A DNA stretch of 64,000 nucleotides, taken from the NCBI RefSeq assembly GCF_002573715.1, contig NZ_PDHM01000028.1:62001-126000 (forward strand), written 5' to 3'. The position numbers and the translations under genes were made by a program. This DNA is from Paenibacillus sp. EZ-K15. Lineage in GTDB: Bacteria; Bacillota; Bacilli; Paenibacillales; Paenibacillaceae. Numbering within the stretch: the stretch's first letter is position 1; the number at the start of each line of letters is the position of its first letter. Shown piece by piece: positions 8,860 to 16,264 of the stretch. Under the pieces are notes generated by a model. It made no database searches. It was given only the letters and a program-made list of their open reading frames with translations, and was not told where the DNA came from.

Positions 8860-9732
8860 TTAAGAAACATTCTGCGCAGAATGAACCTGTTGAGGAGTGC
8901 CGGTAGTTGGCGCAGACGGCAGTGCGACGTCTTGTTCGCCGCGAGGCATGACCTCAACCTTATCATCCTTCTTCAAATATACGGTCCCATAGGCAGCTCC
9001 GACAAACAACGCGCCTCCGACGAAATTGCCAAGCCATACCGGAATGAAGTTCACCAGATACTCGCCCCAGCTGTAATATCCTTCAAATATCGCTGCGGGA
9101 ATGAGGAACATGTTGGCTACCACGTGCTGAAAGCCAATGGCTACAAACGCCATCGTCGGAAACCAGATCCCGAGAATTTTGCCACTCATCTGATCCGATC
9201 CATAGGACAGCCACACGGCGAGTGCTACGAGCCAGTTGCACCCGATGCCCGACAAGAAGGCCTGCAGGAAGCTGTCGTCGATCTTATGACCCGCCATGTC
9301 CACCAGCTTCTCCAGATAAACGCCGCTGCCTGTCAAACCAGTCACATGACCAAAGAAATAAGCGACGAACAACGCCCCGGCCATATTGCTTACCGTGACA
9401 AGAGTTAAATTCCGTACCATTTCTTTCGTGGAAATCCGCTTCTTGAATCTGGCCAGGGACACGGCCATCATGTTGCCCGTCAGCAGCTCTCCGCCTGCTA
9501 GCAATACAAGTATCAGTCCGACAGGGAATATCGCTGCGCCTATAAAACCGGCAATGCCTCCCCAAGCCTCCGATGCTCCAGCAATTACGCGAATATCGAG
9601 CAAAAAGCCGAGCGCAATAAAAGCACCCGCCAAAAATCCTAATATCATCACGTTCATGGCGGAATTATGTGCTTTTTTCACCCCGTTCTCCAAGGTGATC
9701 TCCGCAATGCGATCAGGTTTGTAATAGGCCAT
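8860..9732 (-). CDS. Formate/nitrite transporter family (FNT) channel
   Basis: Inner-membrane pentameric channel of the FocA/NirC family, 290 residues with six membrane segments. FNT signatures are present: LLAGGELLTGNMM at about residues 77-89 and GCNWLVALAVWLSYGSDQMSGK with GIWFPTMAFVAIGFQHVVANM at about 165-205, including the pore His of the FQHVVANM motif. A soluble tail of about 35 residues rich in Pro, Thr and Gln follows. Whether it moves formate, nitrite or hydrosulfide cannot be read from sequence. The ATG follows GGGGGAG. The upstream region has an Fnr-like box at -41.5, which suggests use under oxygen limitation. Confidence 0.93.
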   Translation of the reverse strand: MAYYKPDRIAEITLENGVKKAHNSAMNVMILGFLAGAFIALGFLLDIRVIAGASEAWGGIAGFIGAAIFPVGLILVLLAGGELLTGNMMAVSLARFKKRISTKEMVRNLTLVTVSNMAGALFVAYFFGHVTGLTGSGVYLEKLVDMAGHKIDDSFLQAFLSGIGCNWLVALAVWLSYGSDQMSGKILGIWFPTMAFVAIGFQHVVANMFLIPAAIFEGYYSWGEYLVNFIPVWLGNFVGGALFVGAAYGTVYLKKDDKVEVMPRGEQDVALPSAPTTGTPQQVHSAQNVS

Positions 9733-9812
9733 GGCCGCTCCCCCATTTCTCCCGCATTCCGTCCTGAAATCTCTCGAATGCAGCTTCTGATGTTTCTGTT
9801 ACAGTTACCCAT

Positions 9813-9855
9813 ATTGTACCGCAGCCTCCATAGCAAGAACGTGAATTATATCACG
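9813..9855 (-). promoter_or_regulatory. Fnr/Crp-like box and -10 element of the FNT gene
   Basis: On the minus strand CGTGA-TATAAT-TCACG (9840-9855) is a perfect inverted repeat resembling the B. subtilis Fnr box TGTGA-N6-TCACA, with the outer base changed in both halves. The -10 element TACAAT lies at 9813-9818 with no recognisable -35. If the start is 7 nt past the -10 end (about 9806), the box centres at -41.5, the class II activator position. Confidence 0.45.
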
Positions 9856-9949
9856 ATCGTGTGCGTCAGAGGGGACAAGACAACCTCTGTCCTGGCTGCT
9901 CTTGATCAGTTTAAGATCGATCACTCGCTCGATCCGAGTCAGAGGTACA

Positions 9950-9987
9950 TATAAAATAGCGGTGTCGGAGTTGATTCCGACACCGCT
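9950..9987 (-). terminator. Terminator of the MFS transporter gene
   Basis: A 12-bp perfect stem AGCGGTGTCGGA/TCCGACACCGCT is followed on the minus strand by ATTTTATAT. It lies about 120 nt past the MFS stop codon, beyond the 40-bp repeats. Confidence 0.8.
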
Positions 9988-10000
9988 TGGTTGGTGCTTT

Positions 10001-10115
10001 TACAACCATGTTCTAACCCAGCAAGCCTATGCCTTTATACCACCATCATGTTCGAAACCAGCAGCCCATGCCTTTTACCGCACCATCATGTTCTAACCCG
10101 GCAAGCCTATGCCTC
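10001..10115. repeat. Three tandem copies of a 40-bp unit at the MFS gene 3' end
   Basis: The anchor CATGTTC starts at 10007, 10047 and 10087, giving an exact 40-bp period. Each copy has a core like CATGTTCTAACCC followed by GCAAGCCTATGCC; the middle copy is the most diverged. The third copy overlaps the stop codon of the MFS gene (10107-10109), so the array looks like duplications of the gene tail. Confidence 0.8.
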
Positions 10116-11354
10116 GGCGACAGTCTCTACCCTAACAGGCGTTTCCTTTTCCTGAACAGGAACGTTCGAGATCGGAAGCTTCATGCTAATGAAGGATGAC
10201 AGCAGGAAGAGCGCACCTGCCGTGAAATACACGACCACAATGGAGGTTGCCGACATATACCATCCTGTAAACCCGGAGCCAATAAGCAGCATGCCGGTAA
10301 AAATCGGCGTCATCACGCCGTTCAGCCGACCGATGAATTTCTCATCCACCTGCTGCATCATCACGGCCATCAATACCGTCTGCGCCATCGCCATCAGCAC
10401 CCCGGTTATGAAGCGCATCGTGCCGGTCAGGATCGGCCACTGGGACAGCACCTCGACAAAGGTCGAGAGGCCAAGGAAGGCAAGCCCGGCGAACAGCAAG
10501 TAGGAGCCTTTCACTTTGCCCGCAATTACGGCGGCCAGCACACCGCCAATCAACATGCCAAGACCCTCTAGCGCGGTGAACCACTGAACGCTGGACATTG
10601 CCAGCTGTAGACGCTCCGTGATGACAAAGATATCGAGCGGCTGAACAAGTCCGCTGCCGAGCGCCAATAAAACGTAGACCACCAGCAGCACCTTCAGCAG
10701 CCGACTGGAGCCGATGTAAGTGAAACCTGCCTTCAAGTCCTTCATAAAAGAACCGGTCGACTCCGAATGGTTAGAGGGTTCATCCACACTGGAAGGGAGA
10801 AACGCCAGCACGATCCCCGAAGCGCCGAATAGAACCAACAAGCTGATTAAAGAAGCCTGCAATCCAAAAGCTTGATAGATCGTCGTGCCGACCATCGGTC
10901 CCAAAATGATGAACAGCGACATCGAGGTCTGGGACAAAGCCGTGGCCGCGGGCACATGCTCATCCGGTAAGCAGCGCTTGATGATCTTCATGGACGAAGG
11001 CTGCGAGAATTGGGATACAACGGCCGAGACCAGGGTCACCGCAAACACGGCCTGCCAATATCCCGCATACACAACAAACAGGATAAGCAGTATGGATAAA
11101 AAGCTTAAAATGTCTCCCCAGATCATCGTTCGCTTGGGACGCCAACGGTCAGCCAGCACGCCGCCAATCATGGAGATCACAAAGATGGGCGCGTATTCAA
11201 TCACGGTAAGCAGCGATACGGCGACCGGGTCATGGTTGCTCTTCTCCATAATAAAGAACAACAGCGCCATGTTGCGGATCCAGATCCCGATATTTTGCAT
11301 AAAATCCGAAACCATCAGCAGCACGAACGAGCGGTTGCCAAACAAATGCCTCAT
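10107..11354 (-). CDS. MFS efflux transporter, TetR-controlled
   Basis: Major facilitator superfamily exporter of the drug/macrolide-siderophore (MefA/EntS-like, MFS_3) type, 415 residues, 12 membrane segments. Visible family features are the N-terminal LFGNRSFVLLMVSDFMQNIGIWI, the loop motif A-like GGVLADRWRPKRTMIWGD at about residues 64-81, and a hydrophilic central loop near 200-215. I placed the start at 11354, where GGGGG lies 7 nt before the ATG; the longer frame to 11423 has no ribosome-binding site and would cross the operator at 11371-11388. The upstream TetR regulator and shared operators suggest ligand-induced export, of unknown substrate. Confidence 0.9.
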   Translation of the reverse strand: MRHLFGNRSFVLLMVSDFMQNIGIWIRNMALLFFIMEKSNHDPVAVSLLTVIEYAPIFVISMIGGVLADRWRPKRTMIWGDILSFLSILLILFVVYAGYWQAVFAVTLVSAVVSQFSQPSSMKIIKRCLPDEHVPAATALSQTSMSLFIILGPMVGTTIYQAFGLQASLISLLVLFGASGIVLAFLPSSVDEPSNHSESTGSFMKDLKAGFTYIGSSRLLKVLLVVYVLLALGSGLVQPLDIFVITERLQLAMSSVQWFTALEGLGMLIGGVLAAVIAGKVKGSYLLFAGLAFLGLSTFVEVLSQWPILTGTMRFITGVLMAMAQTVLMAVMMQQVDEKFIGRLNGVMTPIFTGMLLIGSGFTGWYMSATSIVVVYFTAGALFLLSSFISMKLPISNVPVQEKETPVRVETVAEA

Positions 11355-11370
11355 ATTCCATCCCCCAGTA

Positions 11371-11388
11371 AAACCGACTATTCGGTTT
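11371..11388. promoter_or_regulatory. Palindromic operator in front of the MFS gene (TetR site)
   Basis: AAACCGACTATTCGGTTT is a perfect 7-bp inverted repeat with a 4-bp centre. It lies 17 nt before the MFS start, close to a likely -10. The same arms, AAACCGACT...CGGTTTAAT, recur upstream of the tetR gene at 12163-12180. Confidence 0.8.
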
Positions 11389-11459
11389 AATAATATGTGC
11401 GGAAACGCCCACCCTGCGTTCAAACCGACAGAAGCGCTTCCGATAAATCCTTCAATACA

Positions 11460-12053
11460 TTACGAACCTTGACTCGATAACACACCGTTTAAAAAGTAAG
11501 TTACTCCCTTACGGTACAGCAGTCTCGATTCCTTCTGAGAACGTTCATAGTACGAAATCGACATTCCATCCAGAAGCGCACCAAAAATGACGGATATCTC
11601 CTCGACATCTTCTGCCGGTATCCGTCCCTCATCCGCTCCCTCCGCCAAAATCTCGCGGTATAGCGTACGCGGTCCTTGCAGAATCGCCAGCATCTCGCCC
11701 ACAATCGTCTTATTCTCCGGCTGATTGATATAGAACTCCTCCGCGATCTTGGTGAGCGGATTCTGGAAGTCATCGACCATATGATCGGCAATGCCATACA
11801 GCTTCTCCTCGAAGCTGGCGTAACGGGCTTTTTTATCGTTCCAGGCTTCCATCCATTCCTGATTCTGCTTCGCCAGCAGCTTGACGAACAAATCTTCCTT
11901 GCTCTCAAAGTGATAGTAGATACTTCCCTTACTGGCACCCGTATACTTGACCAGTTCATCCATGGATGTTGCCGCATACCCGCGCTGGATGAACAGTTCC
12001 TTTGCTTTATCCAGAATCATGTCCCGCTTTCGCTGCGCTTTTTCTGAAGACAT
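11460..12053 (-). CDS. TetR/AcrR family transcriptional regulator
   Basis: TetR-family repressor of 197 residues. The N-terminal helix-turn-helix is clear: RDMILDKAKELFIQRGYAATSMDELVKYTGASKGSIYYHFESKEDLFVKLL at about residues 10-60. The C-terminal ligand-binding domain is diverged, as is usual. I chose the ATG at 12053 (MSSEKAQRKRD) over 12092; AAGGAG lies 11 nt upstream of it. It is encoded just upstream of the MFS exporter, 105 nt apart, and each gene has its own copy of the palindrome, so it probably represses itself and the exporter. Confidence 0.92.
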   Translation of the reverse strand: MSSEKAQRKRDMILDKAKELFIQRGYAATSMDELVKYTGASKGSIYYHFESKEDLFVKLLAKQNQEWMEAWNDKKARYASFEEKLYGIADHMVDDFQNPLTKIAEEFYINQPENKTIVGEMLAILQGPRTLYREILAEGADEGRIPAEDVEEISVIFGALLDGMSISYYERSQKESRLLYRKGVTYFLNGVLSSQGS

Positions 12054-12162
12054 CGATGTAAGCACTCCTTGCTTGGAAATAATAGTCCGCAATCAGTAAG
12101 CGGAAATCTGTTTCCTGTAATCAAAATGAATTTAAAATCAATGAACGCCATTCCAAATAAAA

Positions 12163-12180
12163 AAACCGACTGTACGGTTT
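12163..12180. promoter_or_regulatory. Palindromic operator in front of the tetR gene
   Basis: AAACCGACTGTACGGTTT is nearly the same sequence as the palindrome before the MFS gene, differing only in the centre. It lies 110 nt before the tetR start and probably overlaps the promoter. Confidence 0.78.
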
Positions 12181-12232
12181 AATCATACTGAAAACATTCC
12201 CCCATGTAAAGCGACGCCTTGACAATGACATA

Positions 12233-12263
12233 GAAAAAAGGACTTTGCCTAAGCAAAATCCTC
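12233..12263 (-). terminator. Terminator of the DUF4352-like lipoprotein gene
   Basis: On the minus strand AGGATTTTGC and GCAAAGTCCT pair with one mismatch, followed by TTTTTT. It lies about 40 nt past the stop. Confidence 0.75.
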
Positions 12264-12301
12264 TCATCACTCGTACATCCCGAAACAAATATAATATTTT
12301 T

Positions 12302-12898
12302 TTATTCCACTGCCCAAATGGCTCTTCCTTCTTTCATCGGATCGCCATAACTCAGCTGCAGCCCCGTAACCCCCTGTTTCACTTCGTACGGAATTTCTCC
12401 TGTCAGCTCGCCGCCTGGGGCAATGGTGCCGTCCAGCATCTTCACATCATCCGTAATGGGAACCGTATAGTTAAGATCACTCGAATCCGTCAGGGAAAAA
12501 GATAGCGCGGAAGAGATGACCAGCGGCTCCTGGCCATTGTTCTTCACGGTAATGTCAACCACTTTAAACGTATGACCCTGCTGGGGCTTTAAGTACTCGT
12601 CCCCTTCGGATTCGCGTACGCTGTTCAGCGTAATGACCGTGCCATGATAATCCACCGTATCGCCCACCGCGGCAGATTCGCCGATCGGCTTCACATCTGT
12701 GTTGTCGGACGGTTGGTCCTCCCCTTGGGTTGGTTCTGCAGGCGGCTGCTCTTCAGATGTGTCCGTCTGACCTGTCCCCTCGCTATCCACAACAGCCGGC
12801 GGAGTTTCTGCGGGCGGATCAGCCTGATCATTGGAACAAGCAGCCGTCAGCAGCATGGAGAACAATACAGCCGAAGCCAGCATTACTTTTTTATTCAT
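12302..12898 (-). CDS. DUF4352-like lipoprotein
   Basis: Exported lipoprotein of 198 residues. The signal peptide MNKKVMLASAVLFSMLLTAAC carries the lipobox LTAAC with Cys at residue 21. A Pro/Glu/Asp/Thr-rich linker covers about 22-75, and an immunoglobulin-like domain of the DUF4352 type covers about 78-198 (GDTVDYHGTVITLNSV, GHTFKVVDITVKNNGQEPL, APGGELTGEIPYEV). Such domains are common on Firmicute surface lipoproteins, with no defined function. The start follows GGAGGTAGG. It is a single-gene unit with its own terminator. Confidence 0.85.
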   Translation of the reverse strand: MNKKVMLASAVLFSMLLTAACSNDQADPPAETPPAVVDSEGTGQTDTSEEQPPAEPTQGEDQPSDNTDVKPIGESAAVGDTVDYHGTVITLNSVRESEGDEYLKPQQGHTFKVVDITVKNNGQEPLVISSALSFSLTDSSDLNYTVPITDDVKMLDGTIAPGGELTGEIPYEVKQGVTGLQLSYGDPMKEGRAIWAVE

Positions 12899-12981
12899 AA
12901 TTTATCCTACCTCCTGTAAGTCGATATCTACATGTCCGGATATTTTCCAATTCGCTGTCAAAATCCATAATCCTTCAAAAA

Positions 12982-13012
12982 CAAGAAAAAGACCCCCAAA
13001 TCAGGGGTCTCG
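12982..13012 (-). terminator. Terminator of the NADH oxidase gene
   Basis: On the minus strand GAGACCCC-TGATTT-GGGGGTC is followed by TTTTTC, 15-40 nt after the nox stop. Confidence 0.88.
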
Positions 13013-13025
13013 CAAGTAAATAGGA

Positions 13026-14387
13026 TTACGAATGCACCGGTGCTTTCGTCTCGACCGCCGGCAATGCCTGCAGTCCAGCCGTGTTAAGGAAATTCCACGG
13101 TTTGTTGTAATGCGGCTGGAAGAAGAAGTCGATGAAGGCCAATTGATCAATCGTCATCCGATTCTGTATGCACACCGACAGCGTGTTAATGGATTGCGTC
13201 ATATCCACTTTGGAAATGACCTGTGCACCAAGCATCCGGCGGCTGTCTTGCTCATATACCACCTTCAGCGTAACCTCTTCGAAGGTAGGCATGAATTCCG
13301 GACGGTAATGATCCGTAATGGTGACCGTCTCCACTTTCAAGCCTTCGTCCTTGGCGGCTCCTTCGGTCAATCCCGTCGAGGCAATGTTGTGTTCGTATAT
13401 TTTCAATCCCGACGTACCTTGCGTTCCCATATATGGGGTTGTCGGCTGCACAAGATTGCGTGCAACGAGCGTACCCATCCGGACGGCGTTAGTTGCCAGC
13501 GGAATGTACATCATTTTACCCGTCGGGTTATAGTGTACGGAGCAGCAATCGCCCGCTGCATATACATCCTGCTTGCTGCTTTGCATATATTGATCCACGA
13601 CGATGGCGCCATTTTTCAGCATATCCACTTGCCCCTTCAGCAGCTCCGTATTTGGACGGAAGCCGATGCAGAGGATCACCAGATCCGTGTCGATCTCACC
13701 TTTATCGGTGATGACCTTGTTCACCTTGCCATTCTCGCCTTGGAAAGAAGTCACGGTCTGACCCAGGGCCATCTCAATCCCTTTTTCACGGAAGGATTCC
13801 TCGATCTTGCCGCTAAATTCAGGGTCCAGATATTTGTTCAGAATGCGGTCAGCACTATCAATCAGCGTAACCTGCTTGCCGTTCTGCTGGAAGGCTTCGA
13901 CAAGCTCCACGCCGATATAACCGGCGCCGACAACCGTAATGTGTTTCGATTCCTGCGCTTTTTCAATGATCGCATTGGAATGATTGTAGTTTTTGCAGAG
14001 CAGAATATTATTGAGATCGATGCCTTCAAGCTTCGGTACGATTGGCCATGATCCGGTTGTGATAATCAGTTTATCATAGGTATCATCAAAAATTTCTTCT
14101 GTAACCAGGTTCCGAACTTTCAAGCTTTTCTTATCCGTATCTACCGAGATAATCTCATGCTTCATCTTGGTTTCAACACCCAGCTCGTCGAGCTTCTGAG
14201 GTGAAGAGTAGAACAAACCGTCAGGGTCTTTTACAACGCCTCCAACGTAAAGCGCGATGCCGCAAGACAGGAATGAGATGTTATCATTGCGTTCATAAAC
14301 GGTGATCTGGGCTTCTGGGTAAAGTTTGGCGGTATTCACGATGGCGGCCGTTCCTGCATGGGTACAACCGATAACTGCTACTTTCAT
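13026..14387 (-). CDS. nox: Water-forming NADH oxidase (Nox/CoA-disulfide reductase family)
   Basis: FAD-dependent NADH oxidase of 453 residues that reduces O2 to water at the expense of NADH. Diagnostic residues are visible: the N-terminal FAD motif VIGCTHAGTAA with His10, and the redox-active Cys42 in ISFLSCGIALYVGG. The NADH-binding GAGYIGVE is at about residue 157, and the second FAD motif VYAAGDCC at about 278. The dimerisation domain follows. The length matches streptococcal and lactococcal NOX-2 (about 446-457). Members of this fold that reduce CoA disulfide or persulfide also have the Cys, so the activity is inferred. The promoter has two Rex-like palindromes, which fits a gene induced by a high NADH/NAD+ ratio. 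Confidence 0.85.
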   Translation of the reverse strand: MKVAVIGCTHAGTAAIVNTAKLYPEAQITVYERNDNISFLSCGIALYVGGVVKDPDGLFYSSPQKLDELGVETKMKHEIISVDTDKKSLKVRNLVTEEIFDDTYDKLIITTGSWPIVPKLEGIDLNNILLCKNYNHSNAIIEKAQESKHITVVGAGYIGVELVEAFQQNGKQVTLIDSADRILNKYLDPEFSGKIEESFREKGIEMALGQTVTSFQGENGKVNKVITDKGEIDTDLVILCIGFRPNTELLKGQVDMLKNGAIVVDQYMQSSKQDVYAAGDCCSVHYNPTGKMMYIPLATNAVRMGTLVARNLVQPTTPYMGTQGTSGLKIYEHNIASTGLTEGAAKDEGLKVETVTITDHYRPEFMPTFEEVTLKVVYEQDSRRMLGAQVISKVDMTQSINTLSVCIQNRMTIDQLAFIDFFFQPHYNKPWNFLNTAGLQALPAVETKAPVHS

Positions 14388-14500
14388 GGTTTTTCCTCCT
14401 CCAAGTATGAAGCTTTATATTTGATTAAGATGAGCTCTTTTGCCTGGATTCATGCTTGGTAACGCTTGTTGAGCATGAATGTGGTGACTGGTAATATTAT

Positions 14501-14556
14501 TTGTGAATGTTTTCACTTCATACCCTTATTATAATGTGATTAATTTCACAGTTCAA
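14501..14556 (-). promoter_or_regulatory. nox promoter with two Rex-like operators
   Basis: On the minus strand TTGAAC (14551-14556), a 17-bp spacer and a perfect TATAAT (14528-14533) form the promoter, with the start near 14521. One palindrome, TGTGATTAATTTCACA (14535-14550), fills the spacer. A second, TTGTGAATGTTTTCACTT (14501-14518), covers about +4 to +21 and fits the Rex pattern TTGTGAA-N4-TTCACAA at all but its last two positions. Both also resemble Fnr boxes, but neither sits at an activator position. Confidence 0.6.
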
Positions 14557-14855
14557 TAGATAATTGCGTTATTCACATATTGTTCATAATTTCACATAGT
14601 TATAATGATAAAAGAAGTTGACCCAAAGAGCATCGTGCTCCCAGCGCCAATACCCTTAGGTTAAACCAAGAATACGGGTTCGGTATCAGGGTAAGCTATA
14701 AGAGCCCAGCCTCATGAAGTTGATTCAAGAATCATCTATCTATACGTGCTGCCTTGAAGGATCTTGCTTCTACTGATCTAATGAAATGATACTTTACGCT
14801 CAGTGTTTTCTAAGATGCTGTCAATTAATCGGGTTAAACGAAGTGGTGTCCAAGA
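14557..14855. other. Intergenic stretch upstream of nox with no recognised element
   Basis: The part nearest nox (14557-14610) is very AT-rich with further TTCACAT half-sites at 14572 and 14591. Beyond that I see no gene, no promoter I trust and no known RNA family up to the gpx terminator. Confidence 0.5.
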
Positions 14856-14911
14856 GAAAAACAGGACTGTTCTCCTCAGAGGAATATCCCCAAAGAAAAC
14901 AGCCCTGTTAT
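14856..14911 (-). terminator. Terminator of the glutathione peroxidase gene
   Basis: On the minus strand AACAGGGCTGTT pairs with AACAGTCCTGTT (one mismatch), followed by TTTCTC. It lies 20-75 nt past the stop. Confidence 0.75.
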
Positions 14912-14931
14912 GTAATCGTTACTTCCCGCTA

Positions 14932-15411
14932 CTAACCAAGCAGAGATTCAATGGTACTCTTCATCGATTCCGGCGTATCCCGCGGTTCGAACCGCTGAAC
15001 CACCTTGCCCTCGCGGTCTACCAGAAACTTGGTGAAATTCCAAGCGATCTCTCCGCCTTCATTCGGTCCTGGTTGCTCGGATTTCAAATATTGAAATAAC
15101 GGATGCGTTTCTTCCCCATTGACGTTAATCTTCGCAAAGATTGGGAAATTCACACCATAATTCAATTGACAGAACGATTCGGCCTCTTCACTTGTACCCG
15201 GCTCCTGTCCGCCAAACTGATTGCACGGGAAGCCAAGAACCTGCAGCCCTTGCTGGCTGTATTGGTCATACAGCTGCTGAAGCTCTCCGTATTGCGGCGT
15301 AAGTCCGCACTGGCTTGCCGTATTTGCAATAATCAGAACCTTGCCTGAATACTGATCGAGCGAGACTTCCTGACCTTTGGTATTGGTTGCATGATATTCA
15401 TAAACTGACAT
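14932..15411 (-). CDS. gpx: Glutathione peroxidase family thiol peroxidase (BsaA-like)
   Basis: Cytoplasmic peroxidase of 159 residues that reduces hydrogen and lipid peroxides. The catalytic set is visible: Cys35 in NTASQCGLTPQY, Gln69 in FPCNQFGGQEPG, and Trp124-Asn125 in AWNFTKFLV. A second Cys at 81 (ESFCQ) is at the place of the resolving cysteine of thioredoxin-dependent, non-seleno family members, so thioredoxin rather than glutathione is the likely reductant in a bacillus-like host. The gene is alone between its own terminator and a divergent membrane-protein gene. Confidence 0.93.
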   Translation of the reverse strand: MSVYEYHATNTKGQEVSLDQYSGKVLIIANTASQCGLTPQYGELQQLYDQYSQQGLQVLGFPCNQFGGQEPGTSEEAESFCQLNYGVNFPIFAKINVNGEETHPLFQYLKSEQPGPNEGGEIAWNFTKFLVDREGKVVQRFEPRDTPESMKSTIESLLG

Positions 15412-15702
15412 CTTCGAATCTCCTCCCCGGCTTGTTTTGAATGGATGGCATGCTTTTCAAGCGCAACAGCCTAGCCAATCTCCCTCCATCATATCGAATA
15501 AATGGCCTTAAACCAAATTTCAGTTCCAAGACCTCTACCCCGTCGCCCGCAAATCCATTATGATGAATGTATAACCTCTTTAAACAAGATTTACATAGAC
15601 TAATAACAGCTGTTTAATCAGCAAGTAAGCAGGGTAATGATTTAAGGTTTGGAAAAATATTGCACGATTCGGTATTTCAACAACAGTAAGCGAGGAAAAG
15701 AA

Positions 15703-16239
15703 ATGAAACTGTATCCCGAAATGTTTATATCCCCATGGCATCTCATTGTCATTGTGCTCGCACTGATTGCCTTCATCGGCTTAATCAAAGGGGGGTATGA
15801 CCGAAAGACCGTGCTGCGCAGCACTGGGCTATCGACGCTGGCCTTCTATTTTATACTGACGATCCCCATTGGCCTGATCACCCAGGAATCCCTTTACAAA
15901 GAAGAAACGATGCTGACCGATTTGGATCAGAATTTTGAGGACAAGAAGACTAGTTCCGAGCTGCAAAGCTTTAAAGACTACATCTTGGTCCACGCTGGAG
16001 CCTATAAAAACGAGGATGATGCGGACATTGTGATCTATGCCGGCAACTACCACGAGAGCCAAACATTTCGTGGTCACATTACCTTGTTCGTATACGATCA
16101 GAACGATGAGGAAGTCTTCACCGAGATGTACAAGGACGTAACCCTTGCCCCCGGCGAGAAGAAGAAGCTCGACACCGCCTTTACCAGCCAGCCTATGGAA
16201 ACCTACAGATACCGATACGAAACGCACCCCCAAATGTGA
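15703..16239 (+). CDS. Hypothetical membrane-anchored protein
   Basis: Protein of 178 residues that I do not recognise. Two hydrophobic segments at about 11-28 (WHLIVIVLALIAFIGLI) and 42-60 (LSTLAFYFILTIPIGLIT) are followed by a soluble domain of about 115 residues with beta-rich sequence (DADIVIYAGNYHES, GHITLFVYDQNDEEVF, LAPGEKKKLDTAF), resembling an immunoglobulin-like or FxLYD-type extracellular domain. I chose the ATG at 15703, with GAGG 7-8 nt upstream, over 15649. Its terminator overlaps the stop codon, and it converges with the next membrane protein. Confidence 0.65.
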   Translation: MKLYPEMFISPWHLIVIVLALIAFIGLIKGGYDRKTVLRSTGLSTLAFYFILTIPIGLITQESLYKEETMLTDLDQNFEDKKTSSELQSFKDYILVHAGAYKNEDDADIVIYAGNYHESQTFRGHITLFVYDQNDEEVFTEMYKDVTLAPGEKKKLDTAFTSQPMETYRYRYETHPQM

Positions 16240-16254
16240 AGGGTGCGTTTTTCT
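16219..16254 (+). terminator. Terminator overlapping the stop codon of the membrane-protein gene
   Basis: AACGCACCC and GGGTGCGTT form a 9-bp stem followed by TTTTTCT. The left arm lies within the last coding codons and the TGA stop (16237-16239) is in the loop. Confidence 0.85.
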
Positions 16255-16264
16255 CGCTTTCTTA

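Noticed and set aside
9902..10096. 64-codon plus-strand frame
   Set aside because: Runs through the MFS terminator and the 40-bp repeats, with no ribosome-binding site.
10001..10115. CRISPR-like array of three 40-bp units
   Set aside because: The whole 40-bp unit is repeated, so there are no spacers; it is a tandem duplication.
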